Shown here in pieces: positions 29,201-38,953 of a stretch of DNA of 64,000 bases. Location: NCBI GenBank assembly GCA_913777945.1, contig CAJYTY010000005.1, forward strand, positions 248,001 through 312,000, in the 5' to 3' direction. This DNA is from an uncultured Acinetobacter sp. (GTDB taxonomy: Bacteria > Pseudomonadota > Gammaproteobacteria > Pseudomonadales > Moraxellaceae). A program made the position numbers and the translations under genes. The notes under the pieces are model-generated. The model saw nothing but the letters and a program-made list of their open reading frames with translations, searched no databases and had not been told where the DNA came from. Position 1 is the stretch's first letter; every line of letters begins with the position of its first letter.

Positions 29201-30776
29201 CTCAGTACCGGGTGTGACTTTGATTTCTCCGCCTCCGCATCATGATATTTACTCAATTGAAGATTTGTCACAATTGATCTTTGACTTGAAGCAGGTCAAT
29301 CCTCAAGCGATGGTATCGGTAAAACTAGTATCAGAGCCAGGTGTTGGTACTATTGCAGCAGGTGTTGCAAAAGCCTATGCAGACTTCATTACCATTTCAG
29401 GTTATGACGGTGGTACAGCAGCATCTCCACTTTCATCGATTCACCATGCGGGCTCGCCTTGGGAACTTGGTTTAAGTGAAGCGCATCAAGCACTTCGTGT
29501 AAATGATTTGCGTGGTAAGGTTCGTGTACAAACTGATGGTGGATTAAAAACAGGTCTGGATGTGATCAAAGCAGCAATTTTAGGTGCTGAAAGCTTTGGT
29601 TTCGGTTCTACACCAATGATCGCATTAGGTTGTAAATATCTGCGTATTTGCCACTTGAATAACTGTGCAACTGGTGTTGCAACACAGCAAGATCATTTAC
29701 GTCAAGAGCACTATATTGGCGAGCCAGAAATGCTCATCAACTTCTTCAAATTTATTGCTGAAGAAACACGTGAATGGTTAGCTGCTTTAGGTGTTGCGTC
29801 ACTCAAAGATTTGATTGGTCGTGTTGATTTGCTTGAGGTTTTACCAGGCGAAACTGAAAAGCATGCGCATCTTGATCTCAGTGCATTATTGACATCACAT
29901 CCCGCTGCTGAAGGCAAAGCTCAGTATTGCCAAGTTCAAGGTAATGCACCATTTGATAAAGGTATTTTAGCTGAGAAAATGGTGGCTGAGATGTTGCCAG
30001 CAATTGAAGCAGGTACAGGTGGTTCGTTTAACTTCACTGTAGGTAACTGTGACCGTTCGATTGGTGCGCGTATTTCTGGTGAAATTGCACGTCGTTATGG
30101 CAACTTGGGTATGGAAAACAGTCCAGTAGTCATGAATCTTGTAGGTACTGCTGGTCAGTCACTTGGTGTTTGGAACGCTGGTGGTTTGCATATCAAACTT
30201 GAAGGTGATGCAAACGATTACGTGGGTAAAGGTATGGCGGGTGGTCGTGTGTCGATCTTCCCACCAAAAGGTTCACCATTCCAAACGCAAAATACTGCGA
30301 TTATTGGTAACACTTGTTTATATGGTGCGACTGGCGGTAAAGTCTTTGCTGCGGGAACTGCGGGCGAGCGTTTTGCGGTTCGTAACTCTGGCGCATTTGC
30401 AGTCATTGAAGGTGCAGGCGACCACTGTTGTGAATATATGACAGGTGGTGTGGTGACAGTACTGGGTAAAGTCGGTCATAACTTCGGTGCAGGCATGACT
30501 GGTGGTTTTGCTTATGTACTTGACCTTGATAATGACTTTGTTGACTACTATAACCATGAGTTGATTGACCTAAATCGTATCTCTACAGAGGCGATGGAAG
30601 ATCATAAAGAAAACCTCCTTCGTATTCTTGATGAACATATTCAAGAGACGGGAAGTGCTTGGGCATACAAAATCCGTAATGAGTTCGACTTCTATAGTCG
30701 TAAGTTCTGGCTTGTAAAACCAAAAGCTGCTAATTTGCAATCGCTTTTGAAAACAACCCAAGCTGATCCACAATAA
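26292..30776 (+). CDS. gltB: glutamate synthase (NADPH) large subunit
   Basis: Makes glutamate from glutamine and 2-oxoglutarate. It has 1494 residues from the ATG at 26292 (AAGAAGGG upstream); in-frame TTG 26253 and ATG 26271 are less likely. A 24-residue propeptide precedes Cys25 (DNCGFG), the glutaminase nucleophile exposed on maturation. The class II amidotransferase domain covers about 25-420, a central domain follows, and the FMN/2-oxoglutarate synthase domain holds the 3Fe-4S ligands C1114, C1120 and C1125 (CX5CX4C). The C-terminal GXGXG beta-helix is rich in GGxxxV repeats. Followed by gltD. Confidence 0.98.
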   Translation: MHMPSPNTVAPAQGLYQPDEFKDNCGFGLIAHMKGESSHHLVETAIHSLSCMTHRGGIAADGKTGDGCGLLLAMPKQFFREEAQKLGSNLTEIFAAGTVFLNIDPALAQNAKNILNKEIAAEGLTVAAWRVVPTNNDALGEIALQSLPAFEQILVNCPMGLTEVEFNRKLFLARRRAEQQLQNDPLFYVTTLATTVITYKGLMMPAAIADFYTDLADERLKSHIVVFHQRFSTNTLPRWPLAQPFRYLAHNGEINTITANRNWALARTPKFENPLLPGLTELNPIVNRTGSDSSSLDNMLEILVGGGMDLFRALRMLVPPAWQNVETLDADLRAFYEFNSKHMEAWDGPAGLVIQDGRHAICMLDRNGLRPARWVITKNDYITLASEIGVWGYEPEDVVSKGRVGPGQILVVDTLTGKVLDTKDVSNHLKNMRPYREWLRDHAIRLKADPQLEEQLSDQGLTGDALKAAQKMFMVTFEERDQILRPIAESGQEAVGSMGDDTPMAVLSRQVRHVSDYFRQQFAQVTNPPIDPLRESIVMSLETCLGREQNVFEQGPEHADRIIISSPVLSHSKMQQLRDVEKERAGYAVADINLNYAETEGLQAAVARICEEAAQAVRDGKTLIVLTDKNIREGFLPANSALVTGAVHHYLIQVGLRTDANILVETGFARDPHQFAVLLGFGATAIYPYLAYDVINDLVAKGELLGDPIYAQANFRKGIEKGLLKVLSKMGISTVASYRGGQLFEAVGLSSEVVDKCFLGVPSRIQGATFADLENDQKKLATTAWQNRKPIDQGGLLKFVFGKEYHAFNPDVINSLHKAVRSGQYQDFKEYAELVNNRPVATIRDLFKLKTTNSIAIDQVETIEEILPRFDSAGMSLGALSPEAHEAIAIAMNTIGGRSNSGEGGEDPARYGTIRNSKIKQIASGRFGVTPAYLTSAEVLQIKVAQGAKPGEGGQLPGGKVNGLIARLRYSVPGVTLISPPPHHDIYSIEDLSQLIFDLKQVNPQAMVSVKLVSEPGVGTIAAGVAKAYADFITISGYDGGTAASPLSSIHHAGSPWELGLSEAHQALRVNDLRGKVRVQTDGGLKTGLDVIKAAILGAESFGFGSTPMIALGCKYLRICHLNNCATGVATQQDHLRQEHYIGEPEMLINFFKFIAEETREWLAALGVASLKDLIGRVDLLEVLPGETEKHAHLDLSALLTSHPAAEGKAQYCQVQGNAPFDKGILAEKMVAEMLPAIEAGTGGSFNFTVGNCDRSIGARISGEIARRYGNLGMENSPVVMNLVGTAGQSLGVWNAGGLHIKLEGDANDYVGKGMAGGRVSIFPPKGSPFQTQNTAIIGNTCLYGATGGKVFAAGTAGERFAVRNSGAFAVIEGAGDHCCEYMTGGVVTVLGKVGHNFGAGMTGGFAYVLDLDNDFVDYYNHELIDLNRISTEAMEDHKENLLRILDEHIQETGSAWAYKIRNEFDFYSRKFWLVKPKAANLQSLLKTTQADPQ

Positions 30777-30795
30777 TTCCACGACTGCAAAGACA

Positions 30796-32269
<1,474 letters not shown>

Positions 32270-32292
32270 CTAATCTTTATAGTTTAATTGCG

Positions 32293-32323
32293 ATAAAGCC
32301 TGCTCAAGCAGGCTTTATTTTTT
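32293..32323 (+). terminator. terminator of gltBD
   Basis: Stem ATAAAGCCTGC/GCAGGCTTTAT (32293-32303 with 32308-32318), TCAA loop, followed by T-run. Confidence 0.88.
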
Positions 32324-32421
32324 CATCTTATCTTTTTGGTAGTTTTAGCAAATCTTGTAAGCTTTTTTGCCCTGTCCCTGATCATTTTTCAGCATGATAC
32401 TCGAAGACCAATCAGGAAATT

Positions 32422-33327
32422 GTGCAGGCAATAAAGATGGCTCTTGCAAATATGAATGCTGAAAAAACCTATTTAAATAGACCAAAAGCTTTGGGTATTA
32501 CGGTTCGTCGTTTGCAGTTTAATCCAAAAAAAATTAAACGACATTATTTCGCTAATTCTCCACTAATGTCACATCTCTTAACGGCTTTGTCTTCAACATT
32601 TCCAATCGGTGAACAATATTTTGTAAATAGCGTGAGGAATGTCAGGGATAAAATCCAAGAGCCGCAGTTACAAGCACAAATTGCAGCATTTATCGGACAA
32701 GAAGCGATGCATTCTAAAGCACATACCGAATTTAATGATGCATGGCGAAGAGATGATTACAATCTAGACCGTTTTCAAGCATGGCTTGCAAAACGTGATG
32801 ATACACTGAGAAATATTCACCCTAAATTACAGCTTGCGTTGACCTGTGCATTTGAACATTTTACAGCGATGTTAGGTGGTTATATTCTGAAGCATCCAGA
32901 GATTCTAAGTACTTTAGATGATGATGCGATGAAACTTTGGGTTTGGCACGCGATTGAAGAAATCGAGCATCGCTCGGTTGCTTTTGATGTCTATCAAGAG
33001 GTCTATGGTGATGACCGAATTCGTCGCCTGTTGATGCGTAGCGTGACCACCGGATTTGCAAGTCTCACTTTTTATGCAACATCACGTTTGATTTGGCAAG
33101 ATAAGTGGAAAAGCTTTCCGAAAGTTGGTGGCAATGTATTTGGGATGTATTTGCTTGGGAAAATGTTTATTCAACTGATTCCAGAATACTTGTCTTATTA
33201 TCAAGCGGATTTTCATCCTGCAAAGCACGACTATACAAAATTAGTGAATTATTGGAAAGCACGTATGGCAGATGAGTACGGTATGGTCAGTTTTCAAGAA
33301 GAAAAATTTTCAAAATTATATAGTTAA
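32422..33327 (+). CDS. putative metal-dependent hydrolase (ferritin-like, PF10118-type)
   Basis: An all-helical cytoplasmic protein of up to 301 residues. The carboxylate and histidine motifs in order are GEQYF, GQEAMHSKAH, CAFEHFTA and AIEEIEHRSVAFD, the di-metal ligand set seen in the predicted metal-dependent hydrolase family. The substrate is unknown. The start is uncertain: GTG 32422 (AGGA 4 bases upstream), ATG 32437 or ATG 32452. Its own terminator follows at 33366, so it is probably monocistronic. Confidence 0.85.
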   Translation: MQAIKMALANMNAEKTYLNRPKALGITVRRLQFNPKKIKRHYFANSPLMSHLLTALSSTFPIGEQYFVNSVRNVRDKIQEPQLQAQIAAFIGQEAMHSKAHTEFNDAWRRDDYNLDRFQAWLAKRDDTLRNIHPKLQLALTCAFEHFTAMLGGYILKHPEILSTLDDDAMKLWVWHAIEEIEHRSVAFDVYQEVYGDDRIRRLLMRSVTTGFASLTFYATSRLIWQDKWKSFPKVGGNVFGMYLLGKMFIQLIPEYLSYYQADFHPAKHDYTKLVNYWKARMADEYGMVSFQEEKFSKLYS

Positions 33328-33365
33328 TCCATTTTTTATAAACATAAACGTTGTGCTTAACATGG

Positions 33366-33399
33366 CATTACTCAAGGCCATTGAGTAATGTCTTTTTTT
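33366..33399 (+). terminator. terminator of the hydrolase gene
   Basis: Stem CATTACTCAA/TTGAGTAATG (33366-33375 with 33381-33390), GGCCA loop, then a T-run. Confidence 0.85.
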
Positions 33400-33508
33400 A
33401 TTTAAATACGTATAAAGTAACTTTAATAAATGTTACACAGCGAACAAAAAATCACATTACAATGAATTATTGCAAAAAATATAAAGAAAAACCTGAGGAT
33501 AAATTTTT

Positions 33509-34099
33509 ATGAAAGTTATTAAGAAAACCGCATTAGCAACAGTATTAACAAGCACCTTGTTGTTCACAGGTTGTGGATATAATACTTTACAAGTGAAAGA
33601 TGAAGCCGTAAGTGCTTCATGGTCTGAGGTGCAAAATCAGTATCAGCGTCGAGCAGATCTTGTTCCCAATCTTGTCAATGTGGTTAAGGGCTATGCTAAA
33701 CATGAAGAACAAGTCCTCACAGAGGTTACGCAAGCTCGTTCTAATGTTGCGGGTTTAAAAGTAGATAAAGAAGTTTTAGAAGACCCAGCGCTATTCGAAA
33801 AATATCAACAAGCACAAAGTCAATTGACAGGTGCACTATCTCGTTTGATTGCTGTTTCTGAAAATTATCCAGATTTAAAAGCCAATGAACAATTCCGTGA
33901 TTTACAAGCACAATTGGAAGGTACAGAAAATCGAATTGCGGTTGCTCGTAATCGTTATATTACGACAGTGCAAGATTACAACTCATATGTGCGTCAGTTC
34001 CCACAAGCAATGACGGCAAAAGTCATTGGTATGAAAACCAAAGAGAACTTTAAAGCAGAGCAATCTGCGCAACAAGCGCCAACAGTTTCATTTAATTAA
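33509..34099 (+). CDS. LemA family lipoprotein
   Basis: 196 residues; an N-terminal signal with lipobox-like LFTGC (Cys22) suggests a lipoprotein, then a four-helix LemA domain. Family blocks visible: SWSEVQNQYQRRADLVPNLVNVVKGYAKHE, LSRLIAVSENYPDLKANEQF, and ENRIAVARNRY. The function of LemA proteins is not established; they occur next to TPM-domain proteins, as here, where two such genes follow. The ribosome binding site is GAGGA before ATG 33509. Confidence 0.93.
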   Translation: MKVIKKTALATVLTSTLLFTGCGYNTLQVKDEAVSASWSEVQNQYQRRADLVPNLVNVVKGYAKHEEQVLTEVTQARSNVAGLKVDKEVLEDPALFEKYQQAQSQLTGALSRLIAVSENYPDLKANEQFRDLQAQLEGTENRIAVARNRYITTVQDYNSYVRQFPQAMTAKVIGMKTKENFKAEQSAQQAPTVSFN

Positions 34100-34136
34100 G
34101 ATTTGAAATTGTTCTTGATGGGTTTGGAGTTGCCAT

Positions 34137-35192
34137 ATGTTGGAAGAAATTAGACAAAAACTTAAGCAGCTTTCGGCTGTTCTCATGATTGTTTTTGTAA
34201 CACTATTTTTTCAACATACAGTTTGGGCTGAGGTTGCGACTGCAACAGATGAAACTGATTTAGTTGTTGCAGGTAAAATGATTCAGCAGCCACAACAAAT
34301 TCAATCACAGCCAAACACTACAACACAACAATCACCTATTTTACCGCAAGTTGCCAATGATATGGCTGAGGGTGAATCCATACGTGGTTTACCGACTTTA
34401 AATCAGCCCATCATAGATCAAGCCAAAATATTAAGTGAGGCGGAAATACAGCAACTCAATCAAAAAATACTGACCTTGTATCAGCAGGGTAAAGCTCAGA
34501 TTGGGGTGATTATTGTACCAACCACTGGACAGGAAGCTATTTTTGATTTTGCTTTACGTACAGGTGAAAAATGGCAATTAGGTTCTGCTAAACGTGATAA
34601 TGGTTTGTTGATGGCAATTGCAGTCAATGATCGCAAAATTCAGATTCTAACAGGCTATGGTCTAGAAGGTGTTTTACCTGATGTGGTACTGAGCCGCATT
34701 ATTCGTAATCAAATTACACCTTATTTTAAACAAGGTCAGTATGCTCAAGGAATCTCATCAGGTTTGGATGAGATAAGCCATATTGTGAATCAAGATCCAG
34801 AAATTGCACAACAGGCTGCCCAAGAATTAAAAGACCGTCATGAACAAGCTTTACGTGAGCAACAAGCGAAAGATAATACGCTAACTATGGCACTGTTTAT
34901 CCTTATCGCTGGTGTTGTAGGTTCATTCATTGTTGGCAATCGTTTAAGTGCTGCTACAGCTGGCGTTACCGCTGCTGCTGCTGGACTTTTAAATGGTGCA
35001 GGTATTTTGATGAGCTTATTGCTTGGTTTTGGTATCTTCTTTTTACTGATTACTTCACTAGCTCAGCTTATTTTTCAAGCTTTTCTATCTGGAGGGGGGC
35101 GAGGTGGCGGTGGTTTTGGTGGGGGAAGCGGTGGCGGATATAGTGGCGGTGGTGGTAGTTTTGGTGGTGGAGGAGCTTCAGGTTCATGGTGA
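34137..35192 (+). CDS. TPM-domain membrane protein (YgcG type) with Gly-rich tail
   Basis: 351 residues. A signal peptide or anchor (about 12-31) is followed by a Gln-rich linker, a TPM domain (about 90-230; marked by LPTLNQPIIDQAKILSEAE, QIGVIIVPTTG, DNGLLMAIAVNDRKIQILTGYGLEGVLPD), two hydrophobic segments (about 240-315) and a Gly/Ser-rich tail (about 320-351). TPM proteins act in the membrane or periplasm, in some cases as phosphatases or in photosystem repair in plants; the role here is unknown. It overlaps the next gene by 7 bases. Confidence 0.9.
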   Translation: MLEEIRQKLKQLSAVLMIVFVTLFFQHTVWAEVATATDETDLVVAGKMIQQPQQIQSQPNTTTQQSPILPQVANDMAEGESIRGLPTLNQPIIDQAKILSEAEIQQLNQKILTLYQQGKAQIGVIIVPTTGQEAIFDFALRTGEKWQLGSAKRDNGLLMAIAVNDRKIQILTGYGLEGVLPDVVLSRIIRNQITPYFKQGQYAQGISSGLDEISHIVNQDPEIAQQAAQELKDRHEQALREQQAKDNTLTMALFILIAGVVGSFIVGNRLSAATAGVTAAAAGLLNGAGILMSLLLGFGIFFLLITSLAQLIFQAFLSGGGRGGGGFGGGSGGGYSGGGGSFGGGGASGSW

Positions 35193-35746
35193 CAAAGACG
35201 GATACAACTGAAATCATTACGCAATCGAAACTGGAAGAATATGCACAACCTAGTCTAAAACGCTGGTTCAAACATTTTTTCTATATTTCTTCTGCACATC
35301 GTTTTTTTAATAAAAAAGACCGCTTAGATATTGCACAAGCTGTGCAGCAAGCCGAAAAAGGGCATGTCGGTGAAATTCAAGTGGTAATAGAAGGGCATAT
35401 ACCTTGTTCACAGGCTTATCATCAAAACGCACGGCTACGTGCTCAGCAGCTATTTGCCGAATTAGGTGTATGGGATACTGAATTGAATAGTGGAGTTCTG
35501 CTTTATTTGAACCTTTGTGAGCGCAAAGTTGAGATTGTGATTGATCGTGGTCTTAAAAATGCGACTCAAACTGAGATTTGGAATCAGATTTGTCAGCGTA
35601 TTGTCTATCAACTTGCTCAAAAACAACATCTAGAAGCTATAAAAAACGGAATTAACGAGATTGGTCAAGTATTAGATCATTATTATTCTAATTCGAAGAT
35701 AGATAACAAAAATGAATTACCAAACGAGCCTATTATTCTAAATTGA
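35186..35746 (+). CDS. second TPM-domain protein, cytoplasmic form
   Basis: 186 residues without signal peptide. The TPM-like core is about 45-165, with HVGEIQVVIEGHIPCSQAY and GVLLYLNLCERKVEIVIDRGL. It starts 7 bases before the stop of the preceding TPM gene and is probably translationally coupled to it. Together with lemA it forms a three-gene unit. Function unknown. Confidence 0.88.
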   Translation: MVTKTDTTEIITQSKLEEYAQPSLKRWFKHFFYISSAHRFFNKKDRLDIAQAVQQAEKGHVGEIQVVIEGHIPCSQAYHQNARLRAQQLFAELGVWDTELNSGVLLYLNLCERKVEIVIDRGLKNATQTEIWNQICQRIVYQLAQKQHLEAIKNGINEIGQVLDHYYSNSKIDNKNELPNEPIILN

Positions 35747-35945
35747 GTTATTGCGTATTTTGAAATCTCTTTATGTGGTTAATTTTGATTAAGAAAATGC
35801 TATAAATCTTATATTTTAAAATATATCCTTTTATCTTCCGACAAACGGTTGTGCAAATACCAATTTTTTTTATGTGATTTATTTCGCTCAATTTTAGATC
35901 TATTAGATGGGAATCATACTTAGAGCGTTTTTTTTGGATAGAATG

Positions 35946-35962
35946 TGACGTTATTTGTCATT
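35946..35962 (+). promoter_or_regulatory. conserved upstream element, candidate activator (PilR-type) site of pilin gene 1
   Basis: The 17-mer TGACGTTATTTGTCATT occurs here and again at 36722-36738, each about 110 bases before a sigma-54-type promoter. A second TGTCATT follows 20 bases later, two helical turns. Activators of sigma-54 bind at this distance; PilR sites in Pseudomonas contain TGTC. That PilR binds here is inference. Confidence 0.5.
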
Positions 35963-36057
35963 TATTTAGTTAAAATGTCATTGTTGTGGAATATTTTGAT
36001 TGCATTAGTGTATTTAAGTGTCTATTTTTTTTGGTTAAAATTAGCTAAGCTAAGGAT

Positions 36058-36073
36058 TGGCATAGAACATGCT
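36058..36073 (+). promoter_or_regulatory. sigma-54-type promoter of pilin gene 1
   Basis: TGGCATAGAACATGCT: GG and GC dinucleotides separated by exactly 10 bases, in a TGGCA...TGC context, 54 bases before the start codon. Major pilin genes of Pseudomonas and Moraxella are known RpoN targets. Confidence 0.7.
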
Positions 36074-36126
36074 AAATACAAGTAGCTGCAAAAAGCTTAT
36101 AACAATTTATACATTGGAGAAATGTT

Positions 36127-36492
36127 ATGAAATCAATGCAAAAAGGTTTTACTTTAATTGAGTTAATGATCGTTGTAGCGATTATTGGTATTTTGGCAGC
36201 AATCGCGATTCCTGCTTACCAAAATTATACACGTAAATCTGCAGATACAGCATGTTTAGCTGAGACTAAGTCTTATGCAAACATTTTATATGCTTGGGCA
36301 GCAGATCCTAACCGTGTAGGTACAACTGGTAAACCAACTTCAACTGCAGCTGCATGTGCTTCTATTACAGAAGACGTGGCTAATGCAGATTATGCAGCAT
36401 GGACAGTTACTGGTACACCAAAGAATGGTACGACAGGTAAGACTGCTGCTTGTAACTTTGCTAATGGCGCTACGTGTGCATTAACGCCATAA
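36127..36492 (+). CDS. pilA: major type IV pilin (PilA/ComP type), copy 1
   Basis: Structural subunit of the type IV pilus. It has 121 residues. The leader MKSMQKG is cut by prepilin peptidase before Phe8, giving [24 protein letters not shown] with Glu5 of the mature chain. Cysteines 43, 77, 109 and 117 can form two disulfides. Ser79 in ACASITED is the best candidate glycosylation site, because the motif is shared with the other two pilins and a pilin transferase gene follows. GGAG precedes ATG 36127. In Acinetobacter the orthologous comP is needed for natural transformation. Confidence 0.95.
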   Translation: MKSMQKGFTLIELMIVVAIIGILAAIAIPAYQNYTRKSADTACLAETKSYANILYAWAADPNRVGTTGKPTSTAAACASITEDVANADYAAWTVTGTPKNGTTGKTAACNFANGATCALTP

Positions 36493-36510
36493 TATACTTT
36501 ATATTAAAAA

Positions 36511-36540
36511 AATGCATTGAAATTCAATGCATTTTTTTTT
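36511..36540 (+). terminator. terminator of pilin gene 1
   Basis: Stem AATGCATTG/CAATGCATT (36511-36519 with 36525-36533), loop AAATT, T-run to 36540. The same hairpin follows pilin gene 2. Confidence 0.85.
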
Positions 36541-36721
36541 ATTAAAAAATATAATTTAAATATTTAGTGATTATCATAGTGTTGTTAATCAAGTTTTATT
36601 TAATTTTGAATTTTAGTGACTAGCTCAATTACTTTGCAAAATAAGACTTTCAAGGAGAATATTATATTGCTTACTTGCTATTAATGTCGGTTTACTTTTT
36701 AAATCCAAAAATAAAAAAAAC

Positions 36722-36738
36722 TGACGTTATTTGTCATT
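36722..36738 (+). promoter_or_regulatory. conserved upstream element of pilin gene 2
   Basis: Second copy of TGACGTTATTTGTCATT, 108 bases before the sigma-54-type promoter at 36830. The rest of the 36541-36829 gap is AT-rich with no gene. Confidence 0.5.
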
Positions 36739-36829
36739 ATTCTTGCAATTTATTTTAAGGAGTTAAGTTGTAAAATATTTTTTATTCTTAAGTGTTTGTT
36801 TATTAAAATAAAAAAATAAATTAAAAATT

Positions 36830-36845
36830 TGGCATGAAATATGCT
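36830..36845 (+). promoter_or_regulatory. sigma-54-type promoter of pilin gene 2
   Basis: TGGCATGAAATATGCT: GG-N10-GC spacing kept although the bases between differ from copy 1, which supports selection on the promoter. Confidence 0.7.
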
Positions 36846-36897
36846 TTATAAGATTAGCTACAAAAGCTTATAACAAATTATAGATTGGAGAAACGTT

Positions 36898-37263
36898 ATG
36901 AAATCAATGCAAAAAGGTTTTACTTTAATTGAGTTAATGATCGTTGTGGCGATTATTGGTATTTTGGCAGCAATCGCGATTCCTGCTTACCAAAATTATA
37001 CACGTAAATCTGCAGATACAGCATGTTTAGCTGAGACTAAGTCTTATTCAAATATTTTATATGCTTGGGCAGCAGATCCTAATCGTGTAGGTACAACTGG
37101 TAAACCAACTTCAACTGCAGCTGCATGTGCTTCTATTACAGAAAATGTATCTAATGCAGATTATGCAGCATGGACAGTTACTGGTACACCAAAGAATGGT
37201 ACGACAGGTAAGACTGCTGCTTGTAACTTTGCTAATGGAGCTACGTGTGCATTAACGCCATAA
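36898..37263 (+). CDS. pilA: major type IV pilin (PilA/ComP type), copy 2
   Basis: 121 residues, identical to copy 1 except Ala51Ser, Asp83Asn and Ala85Ser; all four cysteines, the MKSMQKG leader and the C-x-S-I-T motif are kept. Two of the three changes lie just after the motif, in the loop expected to be exposed. The separate promoter and terminator mean that it can be expressed independently. Recent tandem duplication is the simplest explanation; gene conversion between copies is also possible. Confidence 0.95.
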   Translation: MKSMQKGFTLIELMIVVAIIGILAAIAIPAYQNYTRKSADTACLAETKSYSNILYAWAADPNRVGTTGKPTSTAAACASITENVSNADYAAWTVTGTPKNGTTGKTAACNFANGATCALTP

Positions 37264-37279
37264 TATATTTATATTAAAA

Positions 37280-37306
37280 AATGCATTGAAATTCAATGCA
37301 TTTTTT
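37280..37306 (+). terminator. terminator of pilin gene 2
   Basis: Same stem as after copy 1 (37280-37288 with 37294-37302) and a shorter T-run. Confidence 0.85.
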
Positions 37307-37712
37307 AATTGTTTTTAAATTATTTAAAATATTTTTAAATAAGATTGAGTAATTTTAAATATTGTATTTTCTATTGTTGAGAAATATATTTATGAGTGTG
37401 GTTTTAACTTAAAAAATATTATTGTCGTAAGATTTAATTTTTTAATTAATTAATTTTTTCTTGATGTATATGGAAATTATGTATTTGATAAATTATATAT
37501 TCATAACTAGGAAATCTATGTATAATTAACTGTTTTTTATAATTTTCTATAAGTGGCATTCTATTTAAAAAAAATTTCTTTTACTTATAATGCTATTTAT
37601 GTAGATGGGAAAGTAAATTAAACTTGTATAAGAAAAGTCATAGATAGACAAAAGATGTCAGTTATAATTTTATTTATTTTTTTAAATTATTGAATATTAA
37701 TAATTTATTATT
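37307..37712. other. 406-bp very AT-rich spacer before pilin gene 3
   Basis: No open frame of credible composition, RNA gene or repeat seen. It ends in the sigma-54-type promoter at 37713. A TGTCA occurs at 37656-37660, nearer to the promoter than in copies 1 and 2. The base composition is markedly lower in GC than that of neighbouring housekeeping genes. Confidence 0.5.
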
Positions 37713-37728
37713 TGGCTTGATTCTTGCT
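37713..37728 (+). promoter_or_regulatory. sigma-54-type promoter of pilin gene 3
   Basis: TGGCTTGATTCTTGCT: matches TGGC-N8-TTGC with GG-N10-GC, the best fit of the three pilin promoters; 34 bases before ATG 37762. Confidence 0.75.
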
Positions 37729-37761
37729 TACGTAGTAATAAGATAATGTGGGAAGAGAGTG

Positions 37762-38115
37762 ATGAAAAGAATAGAAGGATTTACATTAGTAGAAATAATG
37801 ATTGTTGTAGCTGTCATTGGTATTTTGGCTGCTATAGCTATTCCAGCTTATGGACAATACAACAAGAAAGCTGCAAATAATGCTTGTCTATATGAAGCAA
37901 AAGCATATAGTAGTTTAGTATTTACAATGCTAAATGATTATGATGATGATACAGTTCCATTTGCACCTAATCCTAAAGCTTGTCAATCTATAACGGATGC
38001 TTCAACATGGACTCCAGATACAATGGGTAAAATTATAGCAATATCAAAAAATCCAGGTAATGCAACTATAGAGTGTGATTTACCTGATGGAATACCATGT
38101 AAAGTATTACCGTAA
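37762..38115 (+). CDS. third, divergent type IV pilin
   Basis: 117 residues from ATG 37762 (GGAAGAGAG upstream; a GTG lies directly before). The leader MKRIEG is cut before [24 protein letters not shown], with Glu5 present. Four cysteines occur in the same order as in copies 1 and 2 but the C-terminal part differs strongly, with an acidic run (DYDDD). The motif ACQSITD places Ser76 where Ser79 sits in the others. It is 30 bases upstream of tfpZ. It could be an alternative major pilin or a minor one; the sequence does not decide. Confidence 0.93.
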   Translation: MKRIEGFTLVEIMIVVAVIGILAAIAIPAYGQYNKKAANNACLYEAKAYSSLVFTMLNDYDDDTVPFAPNPKACQSITDASTWTPDTMGKIIAISKNPGNATIECDLPDGIPCKVLP

Positions 38116-38145
38116 ATTATGTTTAAGTAATGAAGTCGGAATATT

Positions 38146-38871
38146 ATGTCTAAGCGCTCTAGATTCTTTTTTGGTCATTTATTTTTCTCTATTATTTTAG
38201 GGTTATTATCTATATTTTTAGTATTTAAAATTTGGTATCCATTTCCTCTGGCTCAAGCACTAGGGGTTATTCCATTATTTGTAATGCTAATTATTATTGA
38301 TATTATTGTTGGTCCTTTATTTACTTTGCTTATTTATAAGGAGGGTAAGAAAAGTCTTAAATTTGATTTAACTACAGTGATTGTATTGCAAATTGCTGCT
38401 TTTGGTTATGGTATGTATATGATTTCGCAGGGCAGACCTGCTTGGATAGTATACGATGCATTTAATTTTGTTGTGGTTAAGAATAGCGATATAGAGAGAA
38501 AAAATATCGAGCAGGCAGATATTCAGTTTCAAAAACCATCTTGGTTTCATCCGACGATTGTCGCAACACAAAATGTTTTACCAACTGAACGAGATACTTT
38601 TTTAAAAGGTCAAACAAAAACCAGTACAGCGATTCGTTATCCTGTCTATTATACTAATTTTGAGAATGCAAAGAGGCGTTTGAAAATGAACGCGTTACCA
38701 ATCGATCTATTGGAGAAGTATAATGATAAGAATAAAGTGTCTACAATATTAAAAGAATATCCAAATGCAAACGCATGGATGGGGCTTTCTGCACCTGCCC
38801 AAGAGATGGTTGTTTTGATTAATAGAGATAAAGGTGAGGTTGTTAAAATAGTTGACTTAAAACCTTGGTGA
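38146..38871 (+). CDS. tfpZ: TfpZ-family type IV pilin accessory protein
   Basis: 241 residues. There are three hydrophobic segments in the first 100 residues (about 10-30, 38-60 and 72-95) and then a soluble domain. It resembles the TfpX/TfpY/TfpZ accessory proteins encoded directly after group-specific pilin genes in Pseudomonas, which are specific for their cognate pilin and affect its assembly. It is co-directional with pilin gene 3 and probably co-transcribed with it from the sigma-54 promoter. A strong terminator follows its stop. Confidence 0.85.
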   Translation: MSKRSRFFFGHLFFSIILGLLSIFLVFKIWYPFPLAQALGVIPLFVMLIIIDIIVGPLFTLLIYKEGKKSLKFDLTTVIVLQIAAFGYGMYMISQGRPAWIVYDAFNFVVVKNSDIERKNIEQADIQFQKPSWFHPTIVATQNVLPTERDTFLKGQTKTSTAIRYPVYYTNFENAKRRLKMNALPIDLLEKYNDKNKVSTILKEYPNANAWMGLSAPAQEMVVLINRDKGEVVKIVDLKPW

Positions 38872-38907
38872 TTAAATTAATTTTAGTTGGTTGATAAATT
38901 TTTTAAA

Positions 38908-38945
38908 TGAGCTTCGATGTATAATCTATCGAAGCTCATTTTTTT
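38908..38945 (+). terminator. strong intrinsic terminator directly before the oligosaccharyltransferase gene
   Basis: A perfect 11-bp stem TGAGCTTCGAT/ATCGAAGCTCA (38908-38918 with 38928-38938), 9-base loop, then seven T. The next gene's ATG is only 9 bases beyond the T-run. Confidence 0.88.
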
Positions 38946-38953
38946 ATGTCGAT

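Larger units (their letters stand above)
36058..36540 (+). repeat. pilin duplication unit, copy 1
   Basis: Promoter, leader (AGCTTATAACAA and TTGGAGAAA blocks), the 121-codon pilin gene and the terminator hairpin. It repeats at 36830-37306 with about nine base differences in the coding part that I can count. Confidence 0.85.
36830..37306 (+). repeat. pilin duplication unit, copy 2
   Basis: Second copy of the promoter-leader-pilin-terminator unit (see 36058-36540), in direct orientation 772 bases downstream. Confidence 0.85.

Noticed and set aside
38891-38953. N-terminal extension of the oligosaccharyltransferase from TTG 38891
   Set aside because: It would place a perfect intrinsic terminator inside the coding region and adds residues foreign to the family.
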